Assembly: GCA_963921345.3 (NCBI GenBank)
Contig: CAWUFE020000002.1
Location: forward strand, 310,001-374,000
DNA: 64,000 nt
Reading direction: 5' to 3'
Source: Hoeflea_A sp963921345
Lineage (GTDB): Bacteria > Pseudomonadota > Alphaproteobacteria > Rhizobiales > Rhizobiaceae
Positions 17,565 to 26,214 of the stretch are shown here, in pieces. Within the stretch, counting starts at the first letter, position 1. Each line of letters begins with the position of its first letter. Made by a program: the position numbers and the translations under genes. Under the pieces are notes generated by a model. The model saw only the letters and a program-made list of their open reading frames with translations, did no database searches and was not told the DNA's origin.

Positions 17565-18461
17565 ATGGATATGCACGCCAGTACTGCCAGAGGAATCCTG
17601 CTCAGCCTCGTTGGAACGGCTTTGTTCACGCCGATTTTCGCCGCTGGCAAAATCGCTGATGGCGCCTATCCCGCAGTTGCGCTCATGACCATGCGCTATC
17701 TCGGCGGCTTTCTGACGGTTTCAGCGGTTGTGGCAGCCACTCGAACGCCGCTGTCGTCCCTGCGCTCGCCAAAGCCCTGGCAGCATGTGTTGCGGGCCGT
17801 GCTCGGCGCCGGCGGCGGCGTCAGCGCCATCCATGCGGCTACGGTCATTCCCATCGCCTATGCCACGGCGATCGGCCTGACCCAGGGTCTGTTGATCATC
17901 GCCCTGGCCGGCTTGCTGCTGAAGGAGCGTATTCTTCCGACCCACTGGGCCGCCGGCCTGGTGGCCGCAGTCGGCGCCTACTTGGTGGTGATGCAGTCGC
18001 TGCGCGAGACCGGTGGAGCGGCGGCCAGCATAGAAGGCGTGCTGTTCGCCGCCGCCGGGGCGCTGTTCATTGCGCTCGAGGTGCTGATGATCAAGGTGCT
18101 GGCCCGGCGCGAAAGCGCACCGGGCGTGCTCCTGCATGTCAACGGTTTCGGCACACTCGTGGTCGGCGCGCTGTCTTTGCTGCTGGTCGATTGGCCGGCG
18201 ATCGACCTGTCCGGCCTGCTGCCGTTTCTCCTGCTGGGACCGATCGCCATCGTCGCGCAGTTTTTCAACATCCTGGCGTTCCGACACGCCGACGCCGCGA
18301 CGCTCGGACCGGTGAACTATGCCTGGATCCTGTTCGCCACGCTGATGGGGATTGTTTTCTTCAACGAAATTCCCGCGCCGACGGCGATCGCCGGTGCCGC
18401 GCTTATCGTGATTGGCGGCCTGATTGTCGCTCGGATACCGGCGAACGAAAGCCCACGATGA
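17565..18461 (+). CDS. EamA/DMT-family transporter
   Basis: A 298-residue protein with ten predicted membrane helices arranged as two EamA repeats (about 8-135 and 155-290). These carriers export or import small metabolites such as amino acids and nucleotides; the substrate cannot be told here. The ATG at 17565 follows GAAAGGA closely; a second ATG two codons later is equally possible. It is likely regulated by the divergent LysR protein through the 10-bp inverted repeat upstream. It ends 6 bp before the convergent XRE gene. Confidence 0.9.
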   Translation: MDMHASTARGILLSLVGTALFTPIFAAGKIADGAYPAVALMTMRYLGGFLTVSAVVAATRTPLSSLRSPKPWQHVLRAVLGAGGGVSAIHAATVIPIAYATAIGLTQGLLIIALAGLLLKERILPTHWAAGLVAAVGAYLVVMQSLRETGGAAASIEGVLFAAAGALFIALEVLMIKVLARRESAPGVLLHVNGFGTLVVGALSLLLVDWPAIDLSGLLPFLLLGPIAIVAQFFNILAFRHADAATLGPVNYAWILFATLMGIVFFNEIPAPTAIAGAALIVIGGLIVARIPANESPR

Positions 18462-18467
18462 GGCACG

Positions 18468-18674
18468 CTAGTCCCCGGCATATTCGAGGATATCGCCGGG
18501 CTGGCAGTCGAGCACCTCGCAGATCTTCTCCAGCGTTTCGAAACGCACGCCCTTCACCTTGCCGGATTTGAGCAGCGAGATGTTCTGCTCGGTGATTCCG
18601 ACCCGTTCGGCCAGTTCTCGCGACCGCATCTTGCGCCGCGCCAGCATGACGTCGAGATTGACGATAATGGGCAT
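18468..18674 (-). CDS. Small XRE/Cro-type regulator (YozG-like)
   Basis: A 68-residue protein that is essentially one helix-turn-helix: LARRKMRSRELAERVG, then ITEQNISLLKSGKVKGVRFETLEKICEVLDCQPGD in pieces typical of the YozG subgroup. The ATG at 18674 has GAGGG a few bases upstream; an in-frame GTG at 18686 overlapping the previous stop is less likely for lack of a ribosome site. It pairs with the DUF2975 membrane protein upstream, a conserved two-gene arrangement, and probably autoregulates. Confidence 0.88.
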   Translation of the reverse strand: MPIIVNLDVMLARRKMRSRELAERVGITEQNISLLKSGKVKGVRFETLEKICEVLDCQPGDILEYAGD

Positions 18675-18682
18675 CCCGGCCC

Positions 18683-19243
18683 TCACACGAAGCGACTGTT
18701 TTCGTCCGAGATGCGGGCCGCTTCCCGCATGACCCAGCCGATGACGACCAGCAGCCCACCCATCATCAGGAGCAGATAGGTGTTGCTCGACAGAGATACC
18801 GTCAACTGGCGGCTACCTGCCGGATTGTCGATGGTCAGAACGACGCTGCCGATGCTGTGTACCAGGACCGACAACACGACATTGACCAGCATTGCCGACC
18901 CGACATTGCGGATATAGGCCGCGGGGACCGTCGAAAAGACCTCGCCGCGCGCATAGGCACCGAACAGCAGCCGCACGTTCCACAATCCGTAGAGCGTTAC
19001 CGCCAGCGGCAGGCTGAGCATCAACAGGAGCACCGTTCTCTTGGAGGCGGTGATTCCGGCTGCAATCGTCAGATCCGGATAAGCCGCAGCGATCATGCCC
19101 TCGAACCAATCCGGAAATACGATCACGGATGCGGCGAAGGCGACGAAGACCGCCATCCCGAGGCTGGCCAGCCGCTGCAGCCAGAGACTGAACCTGCGGA
19201 CCCGGGCAAACGTGTCCTCGGGTGTTGCGTCGGCGTGCTGCAT
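18683..19243 (-). CDS. DUF2975 membrane protein
   Basis: A 186-residue protein with four predicted membrane helices (about 28-45, 70-88, 110-132, 152-172), matching the layout of DUF2975 proteins that are found beside a YozG-type regulator. The biochemical role of the family is not established; the pair may form a membrane-linked regulatory unit. It overlaps the in-frame extension of the regulator gene and is very likely cotranscribed with it. Confidence 0.85.
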   Translation of the reverse strand: MQHADATPEDTFARVRRFSLWLQRLASLGMAVFVAFAASVIVFPDWFEGMIAAAYPDLTIAAGITASKRTVLLLMLSLPLAVTLYGLWNVRLLFGAYARGEVFSTVPAAYIRNVGSAMLVNVVLSVLVHSIGSVVLTIDNPAGSRQLTVSLSSNTYLLLMMGGLLVVIGWVMREAARISDENSRFV

Positions 19244-19263
19244 ATCAATCGCTCCTATTGACT

Positions 19264-19279
19264 CGATAATAATTTATCG
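19264..19279. promoter_or_regulatory. Palindrome upstream of the DUF2975/XRE pair
   Basis: CGATAA-TAAT-TTATCG is a perfect inverted repeat with a 4-bp spacer, 21-36 bp before the DUF2975 start codon and in an AT-rich stretch. It is the natural candidate for autoregulation by the XRE protein; it also sits before the divergent lipoprotein gene. Confidence 0.6.
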
Positions 19280-19317
19280 TAAAACAATAAAAAAATCGTG
19301 TAAAGCAGGAAATCGTC

Positions 19318-19893
19318 ATGCGTATATCTTTCACCCTCGTTGTTGCACTCCTGGTCTCCGGGTGCGGTCATGTTCCGCTCACCTCGCTGCCGAAATTGAG
19401 CCGCATGGATATGATGACGCTCGATGCCGAACAGTTGCGTGTCGCCGTCGATATGCCGGACGGCCTTCGCGTACAGGAGGACAGTGCGATCATTGTGGCG
19501 GGGCTGAAGGAGTCGCCAGCCGGCTCGGCCCTGGAAGAGCGCTTCGTGCTGGAGGAGGTCGAAACCGGTGTAGCCGCTGGAAACCTGCCGGCTGGCGCCC
19601 AGGTGTTCCGCATTGCCGAAAGCGACCTGCAGCGCCTTGAGGCGCTGCGTGCGGTCGTGCGCGAACGCAAGCGAAACTTCCCCAGGGACACGCGCGGATT
19701 TTTGACGGTGACGTCGTCGGGCTGCCGCAGGGGCGCACTTCCCGACGGGCCGCTCTATGTCGATACGCTGTTGCGGACGACGGACAGCGAGGACTATTTC
19801 GTCCTGACCAACGACGTGGATCTGCGGAAGCTGGCTCCGATAGCGCAGCTCGAGAGCAAGCTGCCGCCCTGCCGCCGAGCGGCCGACGGGTGA
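19318..19893 (+). CDS. Putative lipoprotein of unknown function
   Basis: A 191-residue protein with a short signal sequence ending in the lipobox LVSGC, so Cys16 should be lipid-modified. The mature part is soluble and charged with no membrane segment. I recognise no domain. It ends one base before the convergent MscS-type gene and is divergent from DUF2975, so its promoter lies in the AT-rich 19244-19317 spacer. Confidence 0.7.
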   Translation: MRISFTLVVALLVSGCGHVPLTSLPKLSRMDMMTLDAEQLRVAVDMPDGLRVQEDSAIIVAGLKESPAGSALEERFVLEEVETGVAAGNLPAGAQVFRIAESDLQRLEALRAVVRERKRNFPRDTRGFLTVTSSGCRRGALPDGPLYVDTLLRTTDSEDYFVLTNDVDLRKLAPIAQLESKLPPCRRAADG

Positions 19894-22380
19894 TCACTCG
19901 TCCGGATCGTCGAGCCGTATCGGTCCGGATTTGGGCGGCTCTTTCGGCGGCGCGGTGGCCTTGAGCCTTTCCTTGGCCTTCTCGACAGCCTCGTTGCCGC
20001 CCTCCTCGGGCATCTTGATGTGCAGGTCCCGCTGCGGGAACGGGATCTCGATCCCATCTTCCCTGAACCGCTCGAAAATCTTCAATCGCATGTCGGTTCC
20101 CACCGTCAGCGTCGAAAGCACGTCGCGCAGATAGACCCGCAGCTCGAAATCGAGCGAGGAGTCGCCGAACCCCAGGAACACCACGCTGGGCGGCGGATCG
20201 TCCAGAACCAGCTCGTTCGACGCGCCGATCTCCTCCAGGAGTTCCATCACCCGTCTCGGGTCGGCGTCGTAGGACACGCCGACGGCGATCTCTGCCCTGC
20301 CCTGCCGGTTGCGATGGGTCCAGTTGCCCACCGGCGCGTTGATCAGTTCTGAATTCGGAACGATGATCGATTGCCGCTGAAAGGTCTCGATTTCGGTCGC
20401 GCGGACCGAGATATGCTTGACGAAGCCCTGCGTGGACGACGTCACCACCCAGTCGCCGACCTTGAAGGGCCGCTCGGCCAGCAGGATCAGGCCGGAAACG
20501 AAATTGTTGACGATGTTCTGCAGCCCGAAGCCGATGCCGAGCGACAGCGCGCCGGCGACCAGCGCCAGATTGGACAGGTTGAGCCCGGCAACGGTCAGGC
20601 CGACGACGGCCGCGAGCGCTACGCCGGCATAGCCGATCGCGGTGCGGATCGAGTTGCGCAGCCCCGATTCCATGCGGCCCCGCCGCATCACGTTCTCGTC
20701 GATCCACTTCTGGAACCAGCGCGTGACGAAATAGCCGATCAGGAACACCAGCAGGCCGAGCAGAATGCCGGTGACGGAGATGGTCACGCTGCCGATGGTG
20801 AAGGAACTCAGGCTGTCTTGCAGCCAGTTCTGGATGTCCCTGAACTGGAAGCCCCAAAGCATGAATATGATCGGGATGCCGAGGGCAAGCACGAACAGGT
20901 AAAGGCACATTCCGGCGAGGAGGCCCATCTGCTCAACCGCGACCTGTCCGAAATGCAGCCGCTGGGACATCAGCCGGCCAAGCGGCGAACCGACAAATGC
21001 TTCCGGTTCTGAAACCGCCCGCGCCGCGAGGAACCCGAGATACATGGTGACCAGCAATGCGCCGAGAATGACGATCTGCGTGGCCGCGAACCGGGCCAGC
21101 CCGACATAGCCGAACAGCGGCAGGAAAATCAGCGCAAGACCCATCACCAGCAGCGGGATGCCGATGGTCTTCGGCCAGGGTCGGCTGGTCCCGTCTTCGG
21201 CGACCATGGGGTGGATAAACGAGGTGATCACCAGAATGACGCCGATGATCACCGTGGCCAGGAAACTCTTGGCAACGGTCAGGATCAGTGGCGAGTCCAG
21301 GACCTCGCTGATGCTGCCGGCGAGGTAGTCGCCGGCGTTGACGAAAGCCATGGCAACGACAAGCCACCACAGCAGGCGAGCGCCGCGATCGGACACACGA
21401 ACAAGGCGCCACGGAGGAAGCTTCGGCGCCAGGACTGCGGTGGCCAGCCTGGAGACGAAGAACAGCACCACGACAAACTGCAGGGTCGGGGTCAGCATTG
21501 CAGCAATATCGCCGCGCAGCACATTGAAACTATTGAGGAAGAACGTCGCCAGCGTGCAGAAGATCGCCAAACTGAGCACGGGAAGTAGCGTGGACCAGAA
21601 GGCCAGCGTGTGGCGATGAAACGCACTCGGGTTTTCGTCGCTGATGTCGTGCCGCATCACCCGCGAGGCGAGCTGGTATTCGCCATAGGCAAACAACACA
21701 CCGAGCGCCAGCGTCAGGAACAGCGCCGACAGCAGAGCCGAGCGTTTGTGCTGCCAGGTAAAGCTGGCCCAGCTGGAGATTTTCGAGCCGAGCTGCCGCA
21801 ATTCAAAGGCAAGTGCCGTTCCGGCCTGCTGCAGGCTGTCCAGGGAAATGTCGGCGCGTCCCAGCAGTGTTTGCCGAAACAGGGTTCGCCGGTAGGTCGT
21901 CACTGCTTTGGCGAGATCGCCGGCCTCCTGCGACACTGCCAGGGCGTCACCGATGTCGGCGTTGATCAGCGCTCTTTCGCCGGCAAGAGACTTGCGCTCG
22001 TCGATCAGCGATTGCGGCTCGGCCGGCTCGTCCTCGCCCGGCGGTTTGCCGAGTGCCTCCTCGCGCGCCTTGATTGCATCGAGCCGCGGCTGCAGATCCT
22101 TGGCAACCTCGTCCATCGCCGCGGCGATGTCTTCCAGGTTGAGCTGGATTTCCACCAGCGAGCCATCGTCGAAGCGAACCGCCTCCTCACGGCTTCGAAG
22201 TTCCTCGACCTTGTCACTGGCATCGTCGATCGCCCTGCGGGCGGTTGCGATGCGGTCGGTGGATTCCAGCTTCGGAAGCTCTCTCTCCGTCACCTGCGCG
22301 GAAGAAAGTCCGGCTGCCGCAACGGCCAATCCGAGTGCCAGGAACACGACCGAAAACAGGCGCAGGAAAATGGATTTCAA
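19894..22380 (-). CDS. Large MscS-family mechanosensitive channel with DUF3772-type N-terminal domain
   Basis: An 828-residue protein. It has a signal peptide (about 1-28), a helical, coiled-coil-rich periplasmic domain (about 35-190), a series of membrane helices (about 210-560), and a C-terminal MscS core. The core contains the pore-lining helix region NLSNLALVAGALSLGIGFGLQ followed by NIVNNFVSGLILLAERPFKVGDWV. It opens under membrane tension to release solutes during osmotic downshock. Size and domain order match MscK/MscM-like long members rather than the 280-residue MscS. The strongly charged tail (EKAKERLKATAPPKEPPK) is unremarkable. Confidence 0.92.
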   Translation of the reverse strand: MKSIFLRLFSVVFLALGLAVAAAGLSSAQVTERELPKLESTDRIATARRAIDDASDKVEELRSREEAVRFDDGSLVEIQLNLEDIAAAMDEVAKDLQPRLDAIKAREEALGKPPGEDEPAEPQSLIDERKSLAGERALINADIGDALAVSQEAGDLAKAVTTYRRTLFRQTLLGRADISLDSLQQAGTALAFELRQLGSKISSWASFTWQHKRSALLSALFLTLALGVLFAYGEYQLASRVMRHDISDENPSAFHRHTLAFWSTLLPVLSLAIFCTLATFFLNSFNVLRGDIAAMLTPTLQFVVVLFFVSRLATAVLAPKLPPWRLVRVSDRGARLLWWLVVAMAFVNAGDYLAGSISEVLDSPLILTVAKSFLATVIIGVILVITSFIHPMVAEDGTSRPWPKTIGIPLLVMGLALIFLPLFGYVGLARFAATQIVILGALLVTMYLGFLAARAVSEPEAFVGSPLGRLMSQRLHFGQVAVEQMGLLAGMCLYLFVLALGIPIIFMLWGFQFRDIQNWLQDSLSSFTIGSVTISVTGILLGLLVFLIGYFVTRWFQKWIDENVMRRGRMESGLRNSIRTAIGYAGVALAAVVGLTVAGLNLSNLALVAGALSLGIGFGLQNIVNNFVSGLILLAERPFKVGDWVVTSSTQGFVKHISVRATEIETFQRQSIIVPNSELINAPVGNWTHRNRQGRAEIAVGVSYDADPRRVMELLEEIGASNELVLDDPPPSVVFLGFGDSSLDFELRVYLRDVLSTLTVGTDMRLKIFERFREDGIEIPFPQRDLHIKMPEEGGNEAVEKAKERLKATAPPKEPPKSGPIRLDDPDE

Positions 22381-22486
22381 GCGAATCCCCTCGGGAGCGT
22401 GGTTATCCGCATATACAATGAAACCCGTGGTGTTGTCAGTCGAGGCGCCCGGCCCCCTGTGGATAGGCGCCGGGCGAGCGACCGCC

Positions 22487-22990
22487 TTAACGCGGATCGG
22501 CGGTCAATCGGCTGCCTGAAAAGCTGAAGGTGCCCTGAGGGTCAGCAACGCAGGCACTCGCGTCCCGGATTGGATCGCAGGACTCAACCGGCTGGTAGAG
22601 GACAACGTCCACCTTGCCGGAGATACCCTGTTCATCGTTCGAGAGAACCCAATCACTGCGTGCAATGTCCTGCTCGCCATCTGCTTCCGTTCGGCCAAAA
22701 TCGAGTGTCACCGACCTTGCGGAGGCATTGCCGGAGCAACTGAGGTCCCCGATCTGAAGACCGAACCTGTCGGTCCGTTGCCTGCTGTCGGCCACGAGCA
22801 CCGCTCCGTCGGCCGAAATGGACATTATCGCGCGTGAAGCGAATGCGCCGCTGGCATCTTCGATTGTGAGAAGATACGTGCCGCGAAGGGCGTTCATGCA
22901 GCTATCATCCTGCGCCCAGGCCGAGGATCCTGTAACCCACAAGCCGAGCAGCACGAAGCAGGTCCGTCGAACGTCAAACAGGTCTTTCAT
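22487..22990 (-). CDS. Small exported protein of unknown function
   Basis: A 167-residue protein with a signal peptide (CFVLLGLWVTGSSAWA, cleavage about residue 27) and a soluble mature domain with four cysteines that could form disulphides (DDSCMNAL, DLSCSG, ESCDP, ASACV). The start at 22990 has GGAGG at a 7-nt spacing, which rules out the longer in-frame extension. No family recognised; a periplasmic or secreted location is likely. Confidence 0.75.
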   Translation of the reverse strand: MKDLFDVRRTCFVLLGLWVTGSSAWAQDDSCMNALRGTYLLTIEDASGAFASRAIMSISADGAVLVADSRQRTDRFGLQIGDLSCSGNASARSVTLDFGRTEADGEQDIARSDWVLSNDEQGISGKVDVVLYQPVESCDPIRDASACVADPQGTFSFSGSRLTADPR

Positions 22991-23146
22991 TGCCACACCT
23001 CCGTCGCAGGGTCTGTTCGGTAGAACCGACACTAGGACCACAACCATGCGATGAAAAGGCCCCAGGGAGCCGACCCAGCGGTGCAAGGCGTTGCAATAAT
23101 CTTTTGGTATACAGGAGATTTCAGCCAAACGCTTCGGCGTCAGCAG

Positions 23147-23707
23147 TCAGAACCCGGCGCCCGGCTTCGACAGGTAAGCCTTCTCCTCGGCTGTCGACTC
23201 GCGGGCGAGGATGCTGTTTCGATGCGGAAATCGGTTGAATTCGGCGATCACGTCCCGATGTTTGTGCGCGAATTCGAGGTAGTCCTCGTTTCCGAGTTTC
23301 GAAAACAGCTCGACGCAGCGGTCCTGGTCCGCCAGATCCTCCGCGTGTTCGAACGGCATGTAGAAGAACAGTCTGCGTTCTTCTGGCACGAGTTGGTCGA
23401 GACCGGCGTCGATCGCCGCCCTCGCCTCGCGCAGAGCCAGGCAATCCGTTGCAAAGGCCAAAGGCGTACCGCGATAGATGTTGCGGGGAAACTGGTCGAA
23501 TACGATGATCAGCGCGAGAACCGAGTCCGCCGACGACCACCACTCCTGAGGAATGTTCCTGGCAAGTGCCAGATGCGTCGGACCGAAGCGTCGGGCGATC
23601 TCCCGATCGACCTCGTCGCTCTTTTGCCACCAGTCCTTCTGCTCGAGTTCCTCGAACCAGTAGGCGAGGACCGCATCCGGCCCAACAATTTCCGCTTTGT
23701 CCGTCAT
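23147..23707 (-). CDS. DUF924 family protein
   Basis: A 186-residue protein with the DUF924 marks: VLAYWFEELEQKDWW near the start, VLALIIVFDQFPRNIYRG, FFYMPFEHAEDLADQ and FNRFPHRNSILARESTAEE at the end. The family is all-helical and conserved across proteobacteria, with no settled biochemical role. The start at 23707 (MTDKAE) is the best fit to family N-termini. It stands alone between unrelated genes. Confidence 0.9.
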   Translation of the reverse strand: MTDKAEIVGPDAVLAYWFEELEQKDWWQKSDEVDREIARRFGPTHLALARNIPQEWWSSADSVLALIIVFDQFPRNIYRGTPLAFATDCLALREARAAIDAGLDQLVPEERRLFFYMPFEHAEDLADQDRCVELFSKLGNEDYLEFAHKHRDVIAEFNRFPHRNSILARESTAEEKAYLSKPGAGF

Positions 23708-24042
23708 ATCCATCCGACCGTCTGGCGCATTTTCTGCATATTGCCGCAAAATCGCGGATTGTCACCACAGGAAGATGGGTGAGGACGAGCGAAATTTCAG
23801 CGATTGCCGGCAATCACGGAATCGCCGCCACGACACCGCCGCTGTCACAAAAGTTGATCATCGCCCGAAACAGCCGCCGCGAATCGGCAAAAAAACGCGA
23901 CGCATGAGGAGATTTCAGCCTTCGGGAAGCGGCAAATTCAGCAAAATGTCGCTCTAGCGAACGAATCATCCATCAGGAAAGGTTGCGGCGGCACCGCCGA
24001 CACAACCTGGCAAATCCATGCCAAGTATTTGATTTTTATGTC
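23708..24042. other. Intergenic region upstream of the DUF924 gene
   Basis: No gene is supported here. The left part should hold the DUF924 promoter. The right part holds a GC-rich stem-loop (23981-24007) and grades into an AT-rich stretch (24010-24180). Confidence 0.6.
23981..24007. other. GC-rich stem-loop
   Basis: GGTTG-CGGCGG-CA-CCGCCG-ACA-CAACC forms an 11-bp stem with a 3-nt bulge and 2-nt loop. On the minus strand it is followed by TTTCC, so it could be a backup terminator for the carboxylase operon. No encoded RNA is evident. Confidence 0.5.
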
Positions 24043-24070
24043 AAAAAGATAGGCTGCTTGTCAGGCAGCC
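24043..24070 (-). terminator. Probable intrinsic terminator of the ivd-mcc operon
   Basis: Read on the minus strand, GGCTGC-CTGACAA-GCAGCC forms a 6-bp stem, followed after TATC by five T residues (24043-24047 on the complementary strand). It lies 130 bp beyond the stop of the carboxylase alpha subunit. Confidence 0.55.
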
Positions 24071-24201
24071 CGAGTCTAGGGAGGAAATTGAATCTGTATA
24101 TCGTGTATATAAAACAAAGCTTACGCAAAACTTACCACATTGCAACAAATTCGGGAAAATTCATGTGAACATCTTGCAAAACGTGGGTTGCGAAGCCGCT
24201 T

Positions 24202-26205
24202 TCACCCCTCGACTGGCTCCAGCGCAAGCAGCAGATCGCCCTCACTGACCTGATCGTTTTCGGCAACGGCGATCTCCGCCACAGTGCCGTCCCGGGGCGC
24301 CGACAGCGTCAATTCCATCTTCATCGCTTCCATGATGATCAGCGGTTTGCCTGCCTCGACCGTGCGTCCAGGCCCGGTCGAAATCTGTTTGATCAGGCCG
24401 GGCATCGGAGCGAAGATCCGGTCCGATGCCCCTTCCGTTTCCTCATCCTCGCCGGAGAGGTCGGGCAGAGAAAATGCAAACGGCTCGCCGTCGCTGACGA
24501 CCACCAGGCTGGCCGCGTAGTGCACGCACCGCACACTGAAAACGGTGCCGTCGCAGTCCAGTGTCATTACGCCATCGGCGGCCCTGACGATGTCGAGGGT
24601 CACCGGTCCGAAAGCCTGCTCCTTGCGATAGCCGTCAACCATCCAGCGGCTGGCTCCGAGACGGTGTACCGCGAGTTCATGGCTGTGGTCCCCGCCGTCC
24701 AGATGAACAACGCGCTTGGCCGGCAACCAGTGCGACCAAAGCCCCAGCGTGCCGAACGGATCTCCGTCCCGTTGTGTCGGCCGGTCGAGACCGAGCGCTG
24801 ACAGTGCGGCAATGGCGACGATGCGGTCCGAAACCGGCATGGCGGCCGTCAGATCCGGCAAGGCGCGGTCGATCAGGCCGGTGTCGACGTCGCCGCAGGT
24901 GAATTCGGGGTGCACGCACAGCGCCCGCAGGAACCGCACATTGGTCGTCGTGCCGACTACGGCCGTATCGTCGAGCGCTGCCACCATGTTGGCGAGCGCC
25001 GTTGCCCGATCCGGGCCACGGGTGATGATCTTGGCGATCATCGGGTCGTAGAACGGGGTGATGACATCGCCCTGACGAACGCCCGAATCGACCCGCGCAC
25101 GCGCTTCCGGAAACCGCAGGAACTCCAGCCGTCCGGTCGCCGGCAGGAAGTTCTTCTGCGCGTCCTCGGCATAAAGCCGTGCCTCGAACGACCAGCCGTC
25201 GATGCTCAGATCCTCCTGGCGCAGTGGCAGCGGCTCTCCGGAAGCCACCCGCAACTGCCACTCGACCAGATCGAGACCGGTGATCGATTCCGTCACCGGA
25301 TGTTCGACCTGCAGCCGCGTGTTCATTTCCATGAAGTAGAACCGGTCTGGCGACAGCCCGCCGCTGCCGTCGACGATGAACTCGACGGTGCCGGCGCCGC
25401 TATAGCCGATGGCCTTGGCGGCGCGCACCGCCGCTTCGCCCATGGCGGCACGCATTTCCTCGGTCATCCCCGGTGCCGGCGCTTCCTCGATGACCTTCTG
25501 GTGTCGGCGCTGCAGCGAGCAGTCGCGCTCGAAAAGATAGAGCGCGTCGCCGTGATTGTCGCCGAACACCTGGATTTCGATGTGCCGCGGCGAAGAAACG
25601 AACTTCTCGACCAGCACGCGGCCGTCACCGAACGATGCCTCCGCTTCGCGCTTGGCCGCAGAAAGCGCGTCGCCGAAATCCTTCGGCTCGCTGACAAACC
25701 GCATGCCCTTGCCGCCGCCGCCGGCGCGCGCCTTGATCAGCACCGGAAAACCGATCTCGTTGGCCTTGCCGGCAAGCACCACCAGATCCTGCGCCTCTCC
25801 GTGATAGCCCGGCACGACCGGCACACCCGCCTTTTCCATCAGCGTCTTTGCGGCATCCTTGAGGCCCATCGCCCGGATGGCGCTGGACGACGGCCCGACG
25901 AAGGTCAGACCGGCGGCCTCGACCGCATCGACGAATTCCGGGTTTTCCGACAGAAATCCGTATCCCGGGTGCACGGCATCCGCGGCCACCGCCCGGGCAG
26001 CGGAAATCAGTCTTTCGCTGTTCAGATAGCTTTCAGCCGCGGTGTTGCCGCCGATATGCACCGCTTCGTCGGCCAGTTCCACGTGCAGAGTGTGCCGGTC
26101 GGCGTCGGAAAACACGGCAACGGTGCGAATGCCCATGCGGCGCGCGGTGCGGATGACCCGGCAGGCGATTTCTCCGCGGTTGGCGATCAGGATCTTTGAA
26201 AACAT
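24202..26205 (-). CDS. mccA: Biotin-dependent acyl-CoA carboxylase alpha subunit, 3-methylcrotonyl-CoA type
   Basis: A 667-residue biotin carboxylase/biotin carrier fusion. It contains the N-terminal carboxylase domain (KILIANRGEIACRVIRTARR), ATP-grasp with KARAGGGGKGMRFV, FIERDCSLQRRHQK-type segment (here FERDCSLQRRHQK), EMNTRLQVEHPVTE, and a C-terminal biotinyl domain with EAMKM where Lys629 carries biotin. It carboxylates biotin with bicarbonate and ATP for transfer to the acyl-CoA by the beta subunit. Position beside isovaleryl-CoA dehydrogenase points to leucine degradation, though propionyl- or geranyl-CoA carboxylases look similar. It follows the beta-subunit gene by 9 bp. Confidence 0.9.
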   Translation of the reverse strand: MFSKILIANRGEIACRVIRTARRMGIRTVAVFSDADRHTLHVELADEAVHIGGNTAAESYLNSERLISAARAVAADAVHPGYGFLSENPEFVDAVEAAGLTFVGPSSSAIRAMGLKDAAKTLMEKAGVPVVPGYHGEAQDLVVLAGKANEIGFPVLIKARAGGGGKGMRFVSEPKDFGDALSAAKREAEASFGDGRVLVEKFVSSPRHIEIQVFGDNHGDALYLFERDCSLQRRHQKVIEEAPAPGMTEEMRAAMGEAAVRAAKAIGYSGAGTVEFIVDGSGGLSPDRFYFMEMNTRLQVEHPVTESITGLDLVEWQLRVASGEPLPLRQEDLSIDGWSFEARLYAEDAQKNFLPATGRLEFLRFPEARARVDSGVRQGDVITPFYDPMIAKIITRGPDRATALANMVAALDDTAVVGTTTNVRFLRALCVHPEFTCGDVDTGLIDRALPDLTAAMPVSDRIVAIAALSALGLDRPTQRDGDPFGTLGLWSHWLPAKRVVHLDGGDHSHELAVHRLGASRWMVDGYRKEQAFGPVTLDIVRAADGVMTLDCDGTVFSVRCVHYAASLVVVSDGEPFAFSLPDLSGEDEETEGASDRIFAPMPGLIKQISTGPGRTVEAGKPLIIMEAMKMELTLSAPRDGTVAEIAVAENDQVSEGDLLLALEPVEG

Positions 26206-26214
26206 GGCGCGCCC

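Noticed and set aside
24087..24168. 27-codon frame from TTG behind GGGAGGAAA
   Set aside because: Very short, rare start, low-complexity AT-rich codons; overlaps the region beside a probable terminator.
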